A stretch of 36,448 nt of DNA, taken from positions 1 to 36,448 of the forward strand of contig JAYWHT010000078.1 of assembly GCA_043777595.1 (NCBI GenBank), read 5' to 3'. The first letter of the stretch is position 1. Each line of letters opens with the position of its first letter. A program made the translations under genes and the position numbers. This DNA comes from JAYVJH01 sp043777595. GTDB taxonomy: Bacteria; Bacteroidota; Bacteroidia; Cytophagales; Spirosomataceae. Of the stretch, positions 1 to 7,581 are shown in pieces. A model generated the notes under the pieces. That model was given only the letters and a program-made list of their open reading frames with translations. It made no database searches and was not told the DNA's origin.

Positions 1-148
1 GATTTTGACAAAAACAAAGCAGGTAATTGTGGCCGAGCCTCAAAAAGATTGGTTGGTAATAGACTGGACAAAGGACATTGAAATATTGGACGGTCTGACA
101 TTTAATGTACCTGCGTATTTGGCCAAAGAGGGTGTTGAACTAAAATAA
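1..148 (+). CDS. Uma2-family protein, C-terminal fragment (cut by window edge)
   Basis: The frame is open from base 2 to the TAA at 146-148 and gives about 48 C-terminal residues beginning ILTKTKQVIVAEPQ. It aligns without gaps with the last 148 bases of the next gene (664-811), with 17 differences by hand count (about 88% identity). The two are therefore tandem copies of one gene. The rest of the gene lies outside the window, so whether this copy is intact is unknown. The family call rests on the complete copy next to it. Confidence 0.75.
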   Translation, partial: ILTKTKQVIVAEPQKDWLVIDWTKDIEILDGLTFNVPAYLAKEGVELK

Positions 149-160
149 ATCACGATTACT

Positions 161-168
161 TAACTTTG
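161..168 (+). promoter_or_regulatory. Bacteroidota -7 box (TAACTTTG)
   Basis: TAACTTTG fits the TAnnTTTG consensus of the primary Bacteroidota sigma factor. It lies 25 nt upstream of the ATG at 194. A weak -33 candidate (GTTG, 134-137) lies 23 nt further upstream. It would let the second Uma2 copy and the menE genes be transcribed independently of the first copy. Confidence 0.45.
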
Positions 169-193
169 TAGTGTATCAATAAAAAATTAAACC

Positions 194-811
194 ATGGAAA
201 CCACACTCCTGCGCCCAAAACACCGACAAGCCAACCCAAAAGTACCCGACTATCTAATAAAAGAGGTTCTGAACGGGATTCCAATTTATTATAAGGGGTA
301 TCTTTCTATTCTAAAAAACAAAAAAACAAGCAACGAAATAATGGGAGCAAGTGGCCTACAAAGTTTGATAATTACCTATATTTTTAAAATATTAGTGAGA
401 AACTTGGACGATGGAAAATATTTTATATTTGGTAATGAGGGCGGCGTTCATATTGACAAAGGAAACAATGTGTCGGGCGATTTGATGATTTATAAAAAAC
501 TGAGTTTATTGCCCAATATGATTGATACCCACTATCTGAACATTGCACCAATGATAGATATAGAAATTGATGTCAATATAGACAACTCAACTTATACTGA
601 CTTTGAGTATATTTACCAGAAAACAAAAAAGATGCTTGACTTTGGCACTGAAAAAATGATTTGGATTTTGACTAAGACAAAACAGGTAATTGTGGCAGAG
701 CCTCAAAAAGACTGGTTGGTAATAGACTGGACAAAGGACATTGAAATATTAGACGGTCTGTTTTTTAATGTTCCCAATTATCTGGCCAAAGAAGGTGTTG
801 AAATAAAATAA
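194..811 (+). CDS. Uma2-family (DUF820) putative PD-(D/E)XK endonuclease
   Basis: This 205-residue protein has the Uma2 layout: an acidic GDLMIYKK segment near residue 95, an IDIEIDV strand near residue 122 where the family carries its second acidic position, then a K..MLDFGTEKMIWIL helix-strand unit. The family has a restriction-endonuclease-like fold, but its biological role is poorly known. The canonical lysine of the (D/E)XK motif is not evident in IDIEIDV, so activity is uncertain. The stop codon is followed directly by the ATG of menE with no intervening base, so the genes are probably co-transcribed. It is the second of two tandem copies. Confidence 0.65.
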   Translation: METTLLRPKHRQANPKVPDYLIKEVLNGIPIYYKGYLSILKNKKTSNEIMGASGLQSLIITYIFKILVRNLDDGKYFIFGNEGGVHIDKGNNVSGDLMIYKKLSLLPNMIDTHYLNIAPMIDIEIDVNIDNSTYTDFEYIYQKTKKMLDFGTEKMIWILTKTKQVIVAEPQKDWLVIDWTKDIEILDGLFFNVPNYLAKEGVEIK

Positions 812-1864
812 ATGGAATACTTCAATATAAATCCTGCACAACTTAATCAAGTATCAAGACCCAAAAATCAATATTTTGAGCAAGCTCTGGAATTTTGTAT
901 CGAATGGCAAAACGGTCAGACTGAGTTTGTGAGACATACATCTGGCTCTACGAGTGAACCAAAGTCTATCAAACTAACACGCCAACAAATACAAGCCAGT
1001 ATAGCTATGACCCAACGAGCTTTGGCATTAAATTCTGACTTCTGTTCACTTATTTGCCTCAATGTCAATTATATAGCCGGAACGATGATGCTCGCCAGAG
1101 CAATGGAAATAGGTATGGATATGATTGTCGTTGAGCCGTCCACTAACCCATTAGCTGACATACCAACAGACTTAAAAATTGACTTTGCAGCATTTGTTCC
1201 GCTTCAAATGCAAACTATGATTGAAGCCGGCCTAACCGACCGTCTCAACAACCTTAAAGTAATAATTGTAGGCGGGGCGGCAGTGAGCAAGACTTTGAAT
1301 ACGGCTATTCATAGTCTTAGTGTACCCGTTTACAGTACTTATGGTATGACAGAAACGGTATCTCATGTAGCATTGCAGTTGTTAAATACCCAAAACCGCT
1401 CTGAGTTTTATAGTTTATTAGACGGTATTTTGGCAGACGTAGATGAGCGAAAGTGCCTGAAAATTTGTGGAACAGTAACTAACAACCAGTGGCTGCAAAC
1501 CAACGATATCGTAGAATGGCAAGGTGAGCGAATATTTAAAATAATGGGACGTGCCGACAATATAATAAACAGTGGCGGTATAAAAATTCAATTAGAAAAA
1601 GTAGAGAACGCCATCGGCGAAGTCTGGAACAGAGTAGAACGATATTATTGTTGGTGGCAGGCAGACGAACAATTAGGCCAAGCTTTGGTTTTGATTGTCG
1701 AAAGTCCCCTACTCTATTTTGAGTTACCATTGGGTTTAGACAGATATTTATCAAAATACGAGATACCTAAAATAGTATGTACCATCGCTAAATTTAACGA
1801 AACCTCTACTTCAAAAATAGATAAAAAGGCTACTTACGAAGCCATTAAACGACAAAATTATTGA
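812..1864 (+). CDS. menE: o-succinylbenzoate--CoA ligase (MenE)
   Basis: This 350-residue acyl-adenylate-forming enzyme would convert o-succinylbenzoate to its CoA ester in menaquinone synthesis. Visible motifs are the phosphate-binding loop HTSGSTSEPKSIKLT (about residues 42-56), the adenine-binding YGMTET near 178, the hinge GRADNIINSGGIKI near 246, and a C-terminal SKIDKKA carrying the expected catalytic lysine. The short length, missing the large N-terminal part of other AMP-forming ligases, matches Bacteroidota MenE. The ATG abuts the preceding stop, and one base separates its stop from the next gene. Other men genes are not in the window. Another small acyl-CoA ligase is possible but less likely. 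Confidence 0.8.
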   Translation: MEYFNINPAQLNQVSRPKNQYFEQALEFCIEWQNGQTEFVRHTSGSTSEPKSIKLTRQQIQASIAMTQRALALNSDFCSLICLNVNYIAGTMMLARAMEIGMDMIVVEPSTNPLADIPTDLKIDFAAFVPLQMQTMIEAGLTDRLNNLKVIIVGGAAVSKTLNTAIHSLSVPVYSTYGMTETVSHVALQLLNTQNRSEFYSLLDGILADVDERKCLKICGTVTNNQWLQTNDIVEWQGERIFKIMGRADNIINSGGIKIQLEKVENAIGEVWNRVERYYCWWQADEQLGQALVLIVESPLLYFELPLGLDRYLSKYEIPKIVCTIAKFNETSTSKIDKKATYEAIKRQNY

Positions 1865-1865
1865 C

Positions 1866-2606
1866 ATGACATCATTCAAAGAGCTAACTATTCATTTTGA
1901 AACTGCCAACAACATTCCACCGCCGTTTTCGTACCAATACAAATTTGTATTGAAACACACATCTCTATCTTTGATGGCCGATGTGTCGCTGGTTTATACT
2001 GACCGAGACGAAGTACAGGCCGACGAGATTGAGGCAGAAGGATTTACAGACAACGACGATTTTAACTGGAAAGGTAGCCTTGAATTAGTGTGGCAAGCAG
2101 AGATTGAGAAACTATTACTAAACTCAAAGATAACAAATACAAAGGTTAATGATGAAACAGACCTTTTGGTACTGGAATATGACGGTGAAAAAGGTGTACC
2201 ATCAAGTTTACAAAAATGGCATTTGTTGGCGCAAGAACTTATACAGGCCGCTTACGAAACTGCCAAGAAAGAACACCCCTTTGAGTTGATTGTCCTAAAA
2301 AAAGAACAGACACAAACCACGGAAGCAAAGCTAACGGCTTCGTTTATAAACAGAACGATTGCTATAGACAATACAACAGGTCAGAAATCGCTCGACTGGA
2401 AAACGCTAACGAGTATGATGGAGACAATATTCGCACCCGATTATCTGACCAATGAGGCAAGCACCAGCCGACCAACTAAGTCTGGTTTGTTTGTAAGTGT
2501 TGGCGACGGACTATGGTATGAAGTAGGAAGACAGGTTGTCGAGCCTGGAAGAAAGTCGCAGATTGTACCTAAGTTAGTGATATTATTAGAAAAAATACTG
2601 TCTTAG
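1866..2606 (+). CDS. unknown cytoplasmic protein, co-transcribed with menE
   Basis: I do not recognise this 246-residue protein. It has no signal peptide or membrane segment and is acidic, with a cluster near residues 45-65 (DRDEVQADEIEAEGF). Visible segments include FSYQYKFVLKHTSLSL near the start and a C-terminal SVGDGLWYEVGRQVVEPGRKSQIV. The ATG begins one base after the menE stop, so translation is likely coupled. The 3' end overlaps the converging gene on the minus strand by four bases. A role linked to menaquinone synthesis is only suggested by position. Confidence 0.6.
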   Translation: MTSFKELTIHFETANNIPPPFSYQYKFVLKHTSLSLMADVSLVYTDRDEVQADEIEAEGFTDNDDFNWKGSLELVWQAEIEKLLLNSKITNTKVNDETDLLVLEYDGEKGVPSSLQKWHLLAQELIQAAYETAKKEHPFELIVLKKEQTQTTEAKLTASFINRTIAIDNTTGQKSLDWKTLTSMMETIFAPDYLTNEASTSRPTKSGLFVSVGDGLWYEVGRQVVEPGRKSQIVPKLVILLEKILS

Positions 2607-2908
2607 ATTGAAGTCATTTCTGTTAAATGCTCTTCTGCCACATCGTAGAGTTTGTCATCGGCTTCTTTCATTTTGGGATACTGTGCAGTGTCTGGCTGAA
2701 CCCCATATTTAAACTTAACGGCTTCAAGTTGGTGTACGTAGTTGGGTATGTTGCTCCACACCAGCGGAAAGTCGGCACGTACTGTATAAACAATACCTTC
2801 GACAAACTCATAAGGTGGCTTTTTGAAAAGTGGAACAATATCTACTTTGACCCTATCACCAACCCTGAACATCGAAGACTGTTGGGGTTCATTGAACTGA
2901 ATAGTCAT
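2603..2908 (-). CDS. small unknown protein with SH3-like N-terminus
   Basis: This 101-residue protein starts with a polar leader and then FRVGDRVKVDIVP, the pattern of a small beta-barrel (SH3-like) entry strand. A conserved-looking aromatic core follows (YEFVEGIVYTV, FPLVWSNIPNYVHQLEAVKF) and then an acidic C-terminus. There is no signal peptide. It starts 11 nt after the stop of the LysM gene, so it is probably the last gene of that transcript. It converges with, and overlaps by four bases, the gene ending at 2606. No function can be assigned. Confidence 0.55.
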   Translation of the reverse strand: MTIQFNEPQQSSMFRVGDRVKVDIVPLFKKPPYEFVEGIVYTVRADFPLVWSNIPNYVHQLEAVKFKYGVQPDTAQYPKMKEADDKLYDVAEEHLTEMTSI

Positions 2909-2919
2909 AGTTTAAGAAA

Positions 2920-3615
2920 TTACTGTTTGTTGGCGTAAGGAATGATGAGTTTTTCTCCACGCTCGGCTGAATTTTTTTTCTTTTTGTTTGCAGCCATCAG
3001 TAAATCGACTGAGATACCGTATTTTTTTGCAACAACTCGTAAAATGTCGCCAGGACCGACGGTATGAATGGCCTGTATCTTTACATTGATTCGTGTAACA
3101 CCCGACTTAATGTCTTTACTTTCGTCTTTAATGTCGGGGTTCAGTGCTTTGAGCGTACTTGCTTTCATATTGTACCTATTGGCCAAACCATAAAATGTTT
3201 CGCCTGCTTGAATGGTATGAGTCAAATTTTCGCCTTTGACATCTGCAACAACAGACTCATTGTTTTGTTCTTCACTGTTTTCTACTTTGGTAGATTGTTT
3301 TGGATCGATAACAGGATTAGGTACTTCTTCAATCGGTTGTTCTGGTAACGCAACGGCTTTATTTCCAGCTAATTGAGATGTATCAATAGCGTCGGGCTTG
3401 GGTAGTGTATTGTCAGGGAGTATTTTTTGCATATCAATACCAGCAGTATCGAGTGGTGTTCCAGAAAGCTCACCTATTTCGGCTGCATCGTCGGCTATAT
3501 ACGCATAGCCAACATAAAGCAAGCCTGCAATAATAAAAACCAAGATACCCAAAGCAATATTGGGCATTTTTGAAGTTTCTTCGGGACGGATATTTTTATT
3601 TTCTGAATCTGACAT
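2920..3615 (-). CDS. membrane-anchored protein with two LysM domains
   Basis: The protein has 231 residues from the ATG at 3615. A GTG two codons upstream (3621) is a less likely start. A short cytoplasmic N-terminus is followed by one membrane helix (PNIALGILVFIIAGLLYVGY, residues about 18-37) and a proline/acid-rich periplasmic linker. Two LysM repeats follow: HTIQAGETFYGLANRYNM with LNPDIK, and HTVGPGDILRVVAKKYGI with MAANK, ending in KLIIPYA. LysM binds peptidoglycan, so this is probably a cell-wall-binding envelope protein. There is no catalytic domain. It lies 69 nt downstream of purE on the same strand. Confidence 0.8.
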   Translation of the reverse strand: MSDSENKNIRPEETSKMPNIALGILVFIIAGLLYVGYAYIADDAAEIGELSGTPLDTAGIDMQKILPDNTLPKPDAIDTSQLAGNKAVALPEQPIEEVPNPVIDPKQSTKVENSEEQNNESVVADVKGENLTHTIQAGETFYGLANRYNMKASTLKALNPDIKDESKDIKSGVTRINVKIQAIHTVGPGDILRVVAKKYGISVDLLMAANKKKKNSAERGEKLIIPYANKQ

Positions 3616-3684
3616 AATCACTGAAATAAAGGCAAAACATAATTTTACTACAAATAAACTCTAAACAATTTAACTAACAAAAAT

Positions 3685-4170
3685 TTAATGCGTTTTTTGA
3701 ATTTCAATACTCATTTTAGAAACCTTATCTTTCAACAATTCTTTGTACAAATCTAACTTTTGAGCAATCGCCTCATCGCTCGAACCTATAATCTGTGCAG
3801 CCAAAATACCTGCATTTGCAGCACCGTTGAGAGCCACAGTAGCAACAGGCACACCAGATGGCATTTGTAAAATAGACAAGACCGAGTCCCAACCGTCAAT
3901 AGAGTTGCTGCTCTTAATGGGTACGCCTATCACAGGCAACGAAGTGAGTGCAGCAACCATACCGGGCAAATGCGCTGCGCCGCCAGCACCAGCAATAATA
4001 ACTTTGAGACCACGTTGGCGAGCCGTTTTTGCGTATTCATACATTTTGTCGGGAGTTCGATGTGCCGAGACAATATCTAACTTGTACTCAATTCCAAATT
4101 CTTTCAAAACTTCAGATGCTTCTTTCATTATCGGCAAGTCCGAAATACTCCCCATTATTATTCCTACCAT
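3685..4170 (-). CDS. purE: N5-carboxyaminoimidazole ribonucleotide mutase (PurE)
   Basis: This 161-residue class I PurE would convert N5-CAIR to CAIR in purine synthesis. Visible motifs are MGSISDLP at the N-terminus, the catalytic-histidine segment SAHRTP, the glycine-rich AGAGGAAHLPGMVA, GVP, and SILQMPSGVPVATV followed by GAANAGILAAQI. The ATG at 4170 matches the usual PurE N-terminus. The frame extends upstream to a TTG at 4215, but those 15 residues are not part of the family. The partner gene purK is not in the window. The start of mce lies 102 nt away on the opposite strand. Confidence 0.95.
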   Translation of the reverse strand: MVGIIMGSISDLPIMKEASEVLKEFGIEYKLDIVSAHRTPDKMYEYAKTARQRGLKVIIAGAGGAAHLPGMVAALTSLPVIGVPIKSSNSIDGWDSVLSILQMPSGVPVATVALNGAANAGILAAQIIGSSDEAIAQKLDLYKELLKDKVSKMSIEIQKTH

Positions 4171-4188
4171 AATTTTATTGACCGTCTT

Positions 4189-4196
4189 CAAATATA
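4189..4196 (-). promoter_or_regulatory. -7 box of purE (TATATTTG on minus strand)
   Basis: The minus strand reads TATATTTG here, an exact TAnnTTTG match, 18 nt upstream of the purE ATG at 4170. The -33 element is not clear. This supports the shorter purE start, because the upstream TTG at 4215 would lie ahead of the box. Confidence 0.5.
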
Positions 4197-4272
4197 AAAA
4201 ACCATACAAAGCCAACTATTTAAAGATTGGCTCTTATTTTTACAACAAAATTAACTATTTATATCAAACAAT

Positions 4273-4677
4273 ATGCTTACTAACGTCGAACATATCGGTA
4301 TTGCAGTCAAAAATATTACAGAATCTGAACAAATTTTCGCAAAGTTATTTAATTCATTACCTTACAAACATGAAAAAATAATATCTGAAAATGTCAATAC
4401 ATCATTCTTTAAAATAAATCAAACGAAAATAGAGTTATTGGAGGCAACAGACGAAAATAGTACAATAGCTAAATTCATAGAAAAAAAAGGGGAAGGAATA
4501 CACCACATTGCCTATGAAGTCGATGACATATTGGCAGAAATGGAAAGACTCGAAAACGAGGGATTTGTACTGCTAAACAATAAACCCAAAGTAGGTGCAG
4601 ACAACAAATTAGTGTGCTTCTTGCACCCCAAGACTACAAACGGTGTGCTGATTGAACTATGTCAAGAGAAAATATAA
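4273..4677 (+). CDS. mce: methylmalonyl-CoA epimerase
   Basis: This 134-residue vicinal-oxygen-chelate protein would interconvert (R)- and (S)-methylmalonyl-CoA in propionyl-CoA/succinyl-CoA metabolism. Metal-ligand positions expected for the family are visible: His7 in VEHIGIAV, a histidine in EGIHHIAYEVDDI near residue 77, and the glutamate of NGVLIELCQ near the C-terminus. Length and domain order match the epimerase family closely. The mutase genes are not nearby. It starts divergently from purE. Confidence 0.88.
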   Translation: MLTNVEHIGIAVKNITESEQIFAKLFNSLPYKHEKIISENVNTSFFKINQTKIELLEATDENSTIAKFIEKKGEGIHHIAYEVDDILAEMERLENEGFVLLNNKPKVGADNKLVCFLHPKTTNGVLIELCQEKI

Positions 4678-4783
4678 ATCTGAAAGATGTACCAAATTAA
4701 ATAGTCTGATGTTTATAGTCTGGTGTAATGAATTAAGCATAACGCTGTAAATCAGTATATTAGGCAAAACTAAAATATTGCAT

Positions 4784-4791
4784 TATTTTTG
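4784..4791 (+). promoter_or_regulatory. -7 box upstream of GH144-like gene (TATTTTTG)
   Basis: This exact TAnnTTTG match is 53 nt upstream of the ATG at 4845. The -33 region is poor. A short direct repeat (TAGTCTGATG at 4702-4711, TAGTCTGGTG at 4716-4725) lies further upstream in the same 167-nt gap. Confidence 0.4.
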
Positions 4792-4844
4792 TCTAAATAC
4801 TTAGTTATCACTATATTTGGAATAAATATAAAACAAAAAATACA

Positions 4845-6476
4845 ATGAGACAGATTCATTCGTTATTTATTGCTGCAATACTCACCCTGGGCCTTGTGTT
4901 TTGTGGCAAACCAGACACTACTACAACTCCAGACCCAATCGTTACCCCTACACCAACGCCCACTCCAACGCCTGTCGATAACTCGGACAAAGGACTGATG
5001 GACAAGACGCAAAAAAATACTTTTAAATATTTCTGGGATTTTGGACACCCAACTTCCGGTATGGCACGTGAACGTACTACTTCTGGCGAAACTGTAACTA
5101 CTGGCGGTACAGGGTTTGGGGTGATGGCTATTGTTACGGCTGCAAGCAGGGGCTGGATAACCAGGCCACAGGCTGTTGAACGACTGACTAAACTAACTAA
5201 TTTTTTAGAAAAAGCCGATCGATTTCATGGTGTTTGGCCACACTGGATGAACGGTACTACAGGTAAAGTTATACCGTTTAGTGCCAAAGACAACGGTGGA
5301 GACCTTGTCGAAACTTCGTTTATGGTAGCTGGCCTTTTGACTGCCCGTGAGTATTTTAGTAGTGGTGATGCGGCAGAAGTAGCACTTAGAGAAAAAATAA
5401 AAACCCTGTGGGAAACCGTAGAATGGAAATGGCACATCAATAACGGTAGTTTGTATTGGCATTGGTCACCGACTGTTGATTTTGCAATGAATTTTAAACT
5501 CAAAGGCTATAACGAGGCTCTTATTACCTACGTTTTGGCGTTGGCCTCGCCTACGCAGGCCATTCCAATCAGTGTTTATGAAACTACATGGAAAGGCGGA
5601 GGTGATTTTTTGAGAACACAAGACTACTTTGGTTACAAACTCGACATTGGGCCACCCTACGGCGGTCCGTTGTTTTTTGTTCATTATTCGTTTTTAGGAC
5701 TTGACCCCCGACAAATGAAAGACCAACATACCTACTATTGGAAACACGCCGTCAACACTACACTCATAAACAGGGCTTATTGTATCGAAAAAGCACCCAA
5801 AGAATATAATTATTCTGAGAAAAACTGGGGACTTACATCAAGCGACGAACCAAATGGCTACTCTGACCACTCACCACAAACAGGCCGAGACAATGGTACG
5901 ATTGCACCTACTGCCGCACTTTCGTCGTTTCCTTATACGCCGTATTACTCCATGTTAGCTCTCAAAAATTTTGAAAGTGATAGCCGTCTCAGTGGCCCAT
6001 TTGGATTTCTTGATGCCTACAACAAAAAAGCTAACTGGTATGGCCAAGACCATATTGCAATAGACCAAGGGCCAATAGTAGTGATGATGGAAAACTACCG
6101 TAGCGGCCTCATCTGGAAAACTTTTATGAATATTCCAGAAATAAAATCAGCGTTAGCAAAAATGAATATCCTAAAACCACAATTTGTAACGGGCTTTCAA
6201 TATGCCTATACAGAAACCAACAACAAGCTATTTGATATGATGAAACACCCAGATTTGGGCAAATATGAGATTGATTATTTTGTGGCCGACAGCGGAAACA
6301 CAACAATAGACCTCATGGACGAAAAAGGCGACACAGTAGTCAAGAATCTAATGACCTCACAGGCGGTTGTTGGTTCAAACATTATAACGTTTGGTGATGG
6401 AGTGGCCGAGGGTAAATACCAAATTAGGCTCACGGTAGGTTCAAAAGTAGAAAAATTGCCAGTTTGGTTGCATTAA
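4845..6476 (+). CDS. GH144-like endo-beta-1,2-glucanase / glucoamylase-like lipoprotein
   Basis: This 543-residue secreted lipoprotein has the signal MRQIHSLFIAAILTLGLVFC with lipobox cysteine 20. A Thr/Pro linker with a TPTPTPTPTP run follows, then the glucoamylase-like fold. Diagnostic segments are KYFWDFGHPTSGMARERT and TGGTGFGVMAIVTAASRGW near residues 60-105, HWMNGTTGK, DLVETSFMVAGLLTAR, WHWSP, FVHYSFLGLDP, WGLTSSDEPNGY, and DQGPIVVMMENYRSGLIWK. Bacteroidota proteins of this family (GH144) hydrolyse beta-1,2-glucan, so cyclic or linear beta-1,2-glucan is the likely substrate. The last 80 residues form an extra beta-rich domain. No SusC/SusD pair or beta-glucosidase lies beside it. Confidence 0.75.
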   Translation: MRQIHSLFIAAILTLGLVFCGKPDTTTTPDPIVTPTPTPTPTPVDNSDKGLMDKTQKNTFKYFWDFGHPTSGMARERTTSGETVTTGGTGFGVMAIVTAASRGWITRPQAVERLTKLTNFLEKADRFHGVWPHWMNGTTGKVIPFSAKDNGGDLVETSFMVAGLLTAREYFSSGDAAEVALREKIKTLWETVEWKWHINNGSLYWHWSPTVDFAMNFKLKGYNEALITYVLALASPTQAIPISVYETTWKGGGDFLRTQDYFGYKLDIGPPYGGPLFFVHYSFLGLDPRQMKDQHTYYWKHAVNTTLINRAYCIEKAPKEYNYSEKNWGLTSSDEPNGYSDHSPQTGRDNGTIAPTAALSSFPYTPYYSMLALKNFESDSRLSGPFGFLDAYNKKANWYGQDHIAIDQGPIVVMMENYRSGLIWKTFMNIPEIKSALAKMNILKPQFVTGFQYAYTETNNKLFDMMKHPDLGKYEIDYFVADSGNTTIDLMDEKGDTVVKNLMTSQAVVGSNIITFGDGVAEGKYQIRLTVGSKVEKLPVWLH

Positions 6477-6494
6477 ACAAACCAATTTTATGCT

Positions 6495-6502
6495 TAATTT
6501 TG
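6495..6502 (+). promoter_or_regulatory. -7 box upstream of cvpA-like gene (TAATTTTG)
   Basis: This exact TAnnTTTG match is 18 nt upstream of the TTG start at 6521. That spacing resembles the purE and nucleotidase promoters here and supports the TTG start. The -33 candidate (TTTG at 6463-6466) is too far away to be convincing. Confidence 0.4.
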
Positions 6503-6520
6503 AGACTTTAAACACACGCT

Positions 6521-7042
6521 TTGGCTACAATAGACATACTAATACTAATTCCGCTGGCTTGGGGGGCTTTCAATGGCTACCGCAAAGGGCTATTGGTCGA
6601 AATCGTGGGAGTGATTGCTTTTATACTGGCTATGATTGTTGGTTTTAAGTTTTTGAGATTTGGCACAGACCTACTCGCCCCATACCTCAGCACCGAAATC
6701 ACCAGACGGATATTACCTTATGTTGGGTTTTCAATTATATTTTTTCCAACTGTGCTACTCGTCAATCGGTTAGGCTATTCGCTTCGCAACATGATAAAGT
6801 ACTCAATATTAGGCACTTTCGACAACATAGCGGGCGCAGCAGTCGGTATTTTTACTTGGACATTTGGTATAAGCGTATTGTTTTGGCTACTTAGTACAGT
6901 CAATGTCAAACTACCTCCTCAACATTCCAACGGCAGTTTGTTATATCCCATCTTAGCACCTATCGCTCCTCAAATTATAGGCGTCATTTCAGACTGGATT
7001 CCTGTTGGTGGCAACTTGATTAGAGAATTAAAGGAAAAATAA
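6521..7042 (+). CDS. CvpA-family inner-membrane protein
   Basis: This 173-residue protein has four predicted membrane helices and the CvpA signature near the N-terminus (DILILIPLAWGAFNGYRKGLLVEIVGVIAFILA). The family includes E. coli CvpA, needed for colicin V production. Its general role in Bacteroidota is not established. The start is TTG at 6521. No in-frame ATG gives the family N-terminus, and the -7 box 18 nt upstream fits. It lies 44 nt downstream of the glucanase gene. Confidence 0.75.
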   Translation: MATIDILILIPLAWGAFNGYRKGLLVEIVGVIAFILAMIVGFKFLRFGTDLLAPYLSTEITRRILPYVGFSIIFFPTVLLVNRLGYSLRNMIKYSILGTFDNIAGAAVGIFTWTFGISVLFWLLSTVNVKLPPQHSNGSLLYPILAPIAPQIIGVISDWIPVGGNLIRELKEK

Positions 7043-7074
7043 AGGTTCTTAATTGATTAAAACAATAGTATGGC

Positions 7075-7133
7075 GTTATTTCAGATCCTAATTTTTCTTC
7101 TAAATCTGATAATGTAAAATCTGTATATGCCAT
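7075..7133 (-). pseudogene. remnant of a PD-(D/E)XK-type gene (N-terminal codons only)
   Basis: The minus strand reads ATG then MAYTDFTLSDLEEKLGSEI before the frame loses any family resemblance and runs into the 3' end of the cvpA-like gene. The M-x-Y-x-x-F-T-L-x-x-L-x-x-x-F/L-G pattern is, from memory, the start of a widespread nuclease-like family, related to the gene at 27199-27795 (MGYSKYKKLKQVTEKFG). Only about 20 codons remain, so this is read as a decayed fragment in the 97-nt convergent gap. Chance resemblance is possible. Confidence 0.35.
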
Positions 7134-7139
7134 ATTTTA

Positions 7140-7550
7140 TCATTTTAAAGTTTCAACACACCGCTCCCTTATTGCCGCAACCGAGTCAATCGGAAAAATA
7201 TCGCTTTCTTTATCGTAGGTATTATAAAGGTAAGTCATCAGCTCGGCAATATCTAAGTTTTCTAAGGCTTGGTTGCCCGGCATGGCTCTGTTATATGCTT
7301 TACCATTTACTACCATCGGTTGATGCACACCATTTCTAATCCAACATACTACATCGGCTTTATTTTTGAGAAACTCTTTTGAGATTGGTGGATATAAATT
7401 GGCCATTCCTTCTCCATTTTTTTGATGACAGTTGGCGCAATGTAACTGATAAAGCCCATAGCCTTCTGAAATGTACTGGTCTCGTTTGATATTTTGACAG
7501 CTAAAAGTGAGAAGTGAGAAGTGAAAAGCGAAAAGCGAATATACCACCAT
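7140..7550 (-). CDS. small cytochrome c lipoprotein
   Basis: This 136-residue protein from the ATG at 7550 has one c-type haem site, CANCH (about residues 37-41), and a likely axial methionine in NRAMPG. The order matches class I cytochromes c. The N-terminus MVVYSLFAFHFSLLTFSC is a lipoprotein signal with cysteine 18 as the modified residue, so the protein is likely membrane-anchored and periplasmic. The frame is open to an ATG at 7598, but that start would overlap the SCO1 gene. Residues 5-16 are encoded by a heptamer-repeat array (7504-7538). Co-directional with the SCO1 gene, it probably serves respiratory electron transfer to a terminal oxidase. Confidence 0.82.
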   Translation of the reverse strand: MVVYSLFAFHFSLLTFSCQNIKRDQYISEGYGLYQLHCANCHQKNGEGMANLYPPISKEFLKNKADVVCWIRNGVHQPMVVNGKAYNRAMPGNQALENLDIAELMTYLYNTYDKESDIFPIDSVAAIRERCVETLK

Positions 7551-7577
7551 TCGTTTTTCACTTCTCACTTTTCGTTG
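7504..7577. repeat. inverted heptamer-repeat hairpin A
   Basis: Plus-strand heptamers AAAGTGA, GAAGTGA, GAAGTGA, AAAGCGA, AAAGCGA run from 7504 to 7538. Four complementary heptamers (TTCGTTT, TTCACTT, CTCACTT, TTCGTTG) run from 7550 to 7577. The arms 7506-7532 and 7550-7576 pair over 27 bp with four mismatches, including 16 uninterrupted bp (7512-7527 with 7555-7570), around a 17-nt loop. All four mismatches are transitions that would be G:U pairs in plus-strand RNA. The array sits 5 nt after the SCO1 stop codon and encodes the signal peptide of the cytochrome. Confidence 0.85.
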
Positions 7578-7581
7578 TACG

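Noticed and set aside
4171..4215. Upstream TTG start for purE adding 15 residues
   Set aside because: PurE proteins begin at the M-V-G-I-I-M-G-S region, and a -7 box lies inside the extension.
3827..4381. 184-codon plus-strand frame spanning purE and the start of mce
   Set aside because: It runs antisense to purE and then out of frame through mce, both of which have clear family motifs.
7504..7577. CRISPR-like array
   Set aside because: Units are only seven bases with no spacers, and there are no cas genes. It is a short-unit inverted array.
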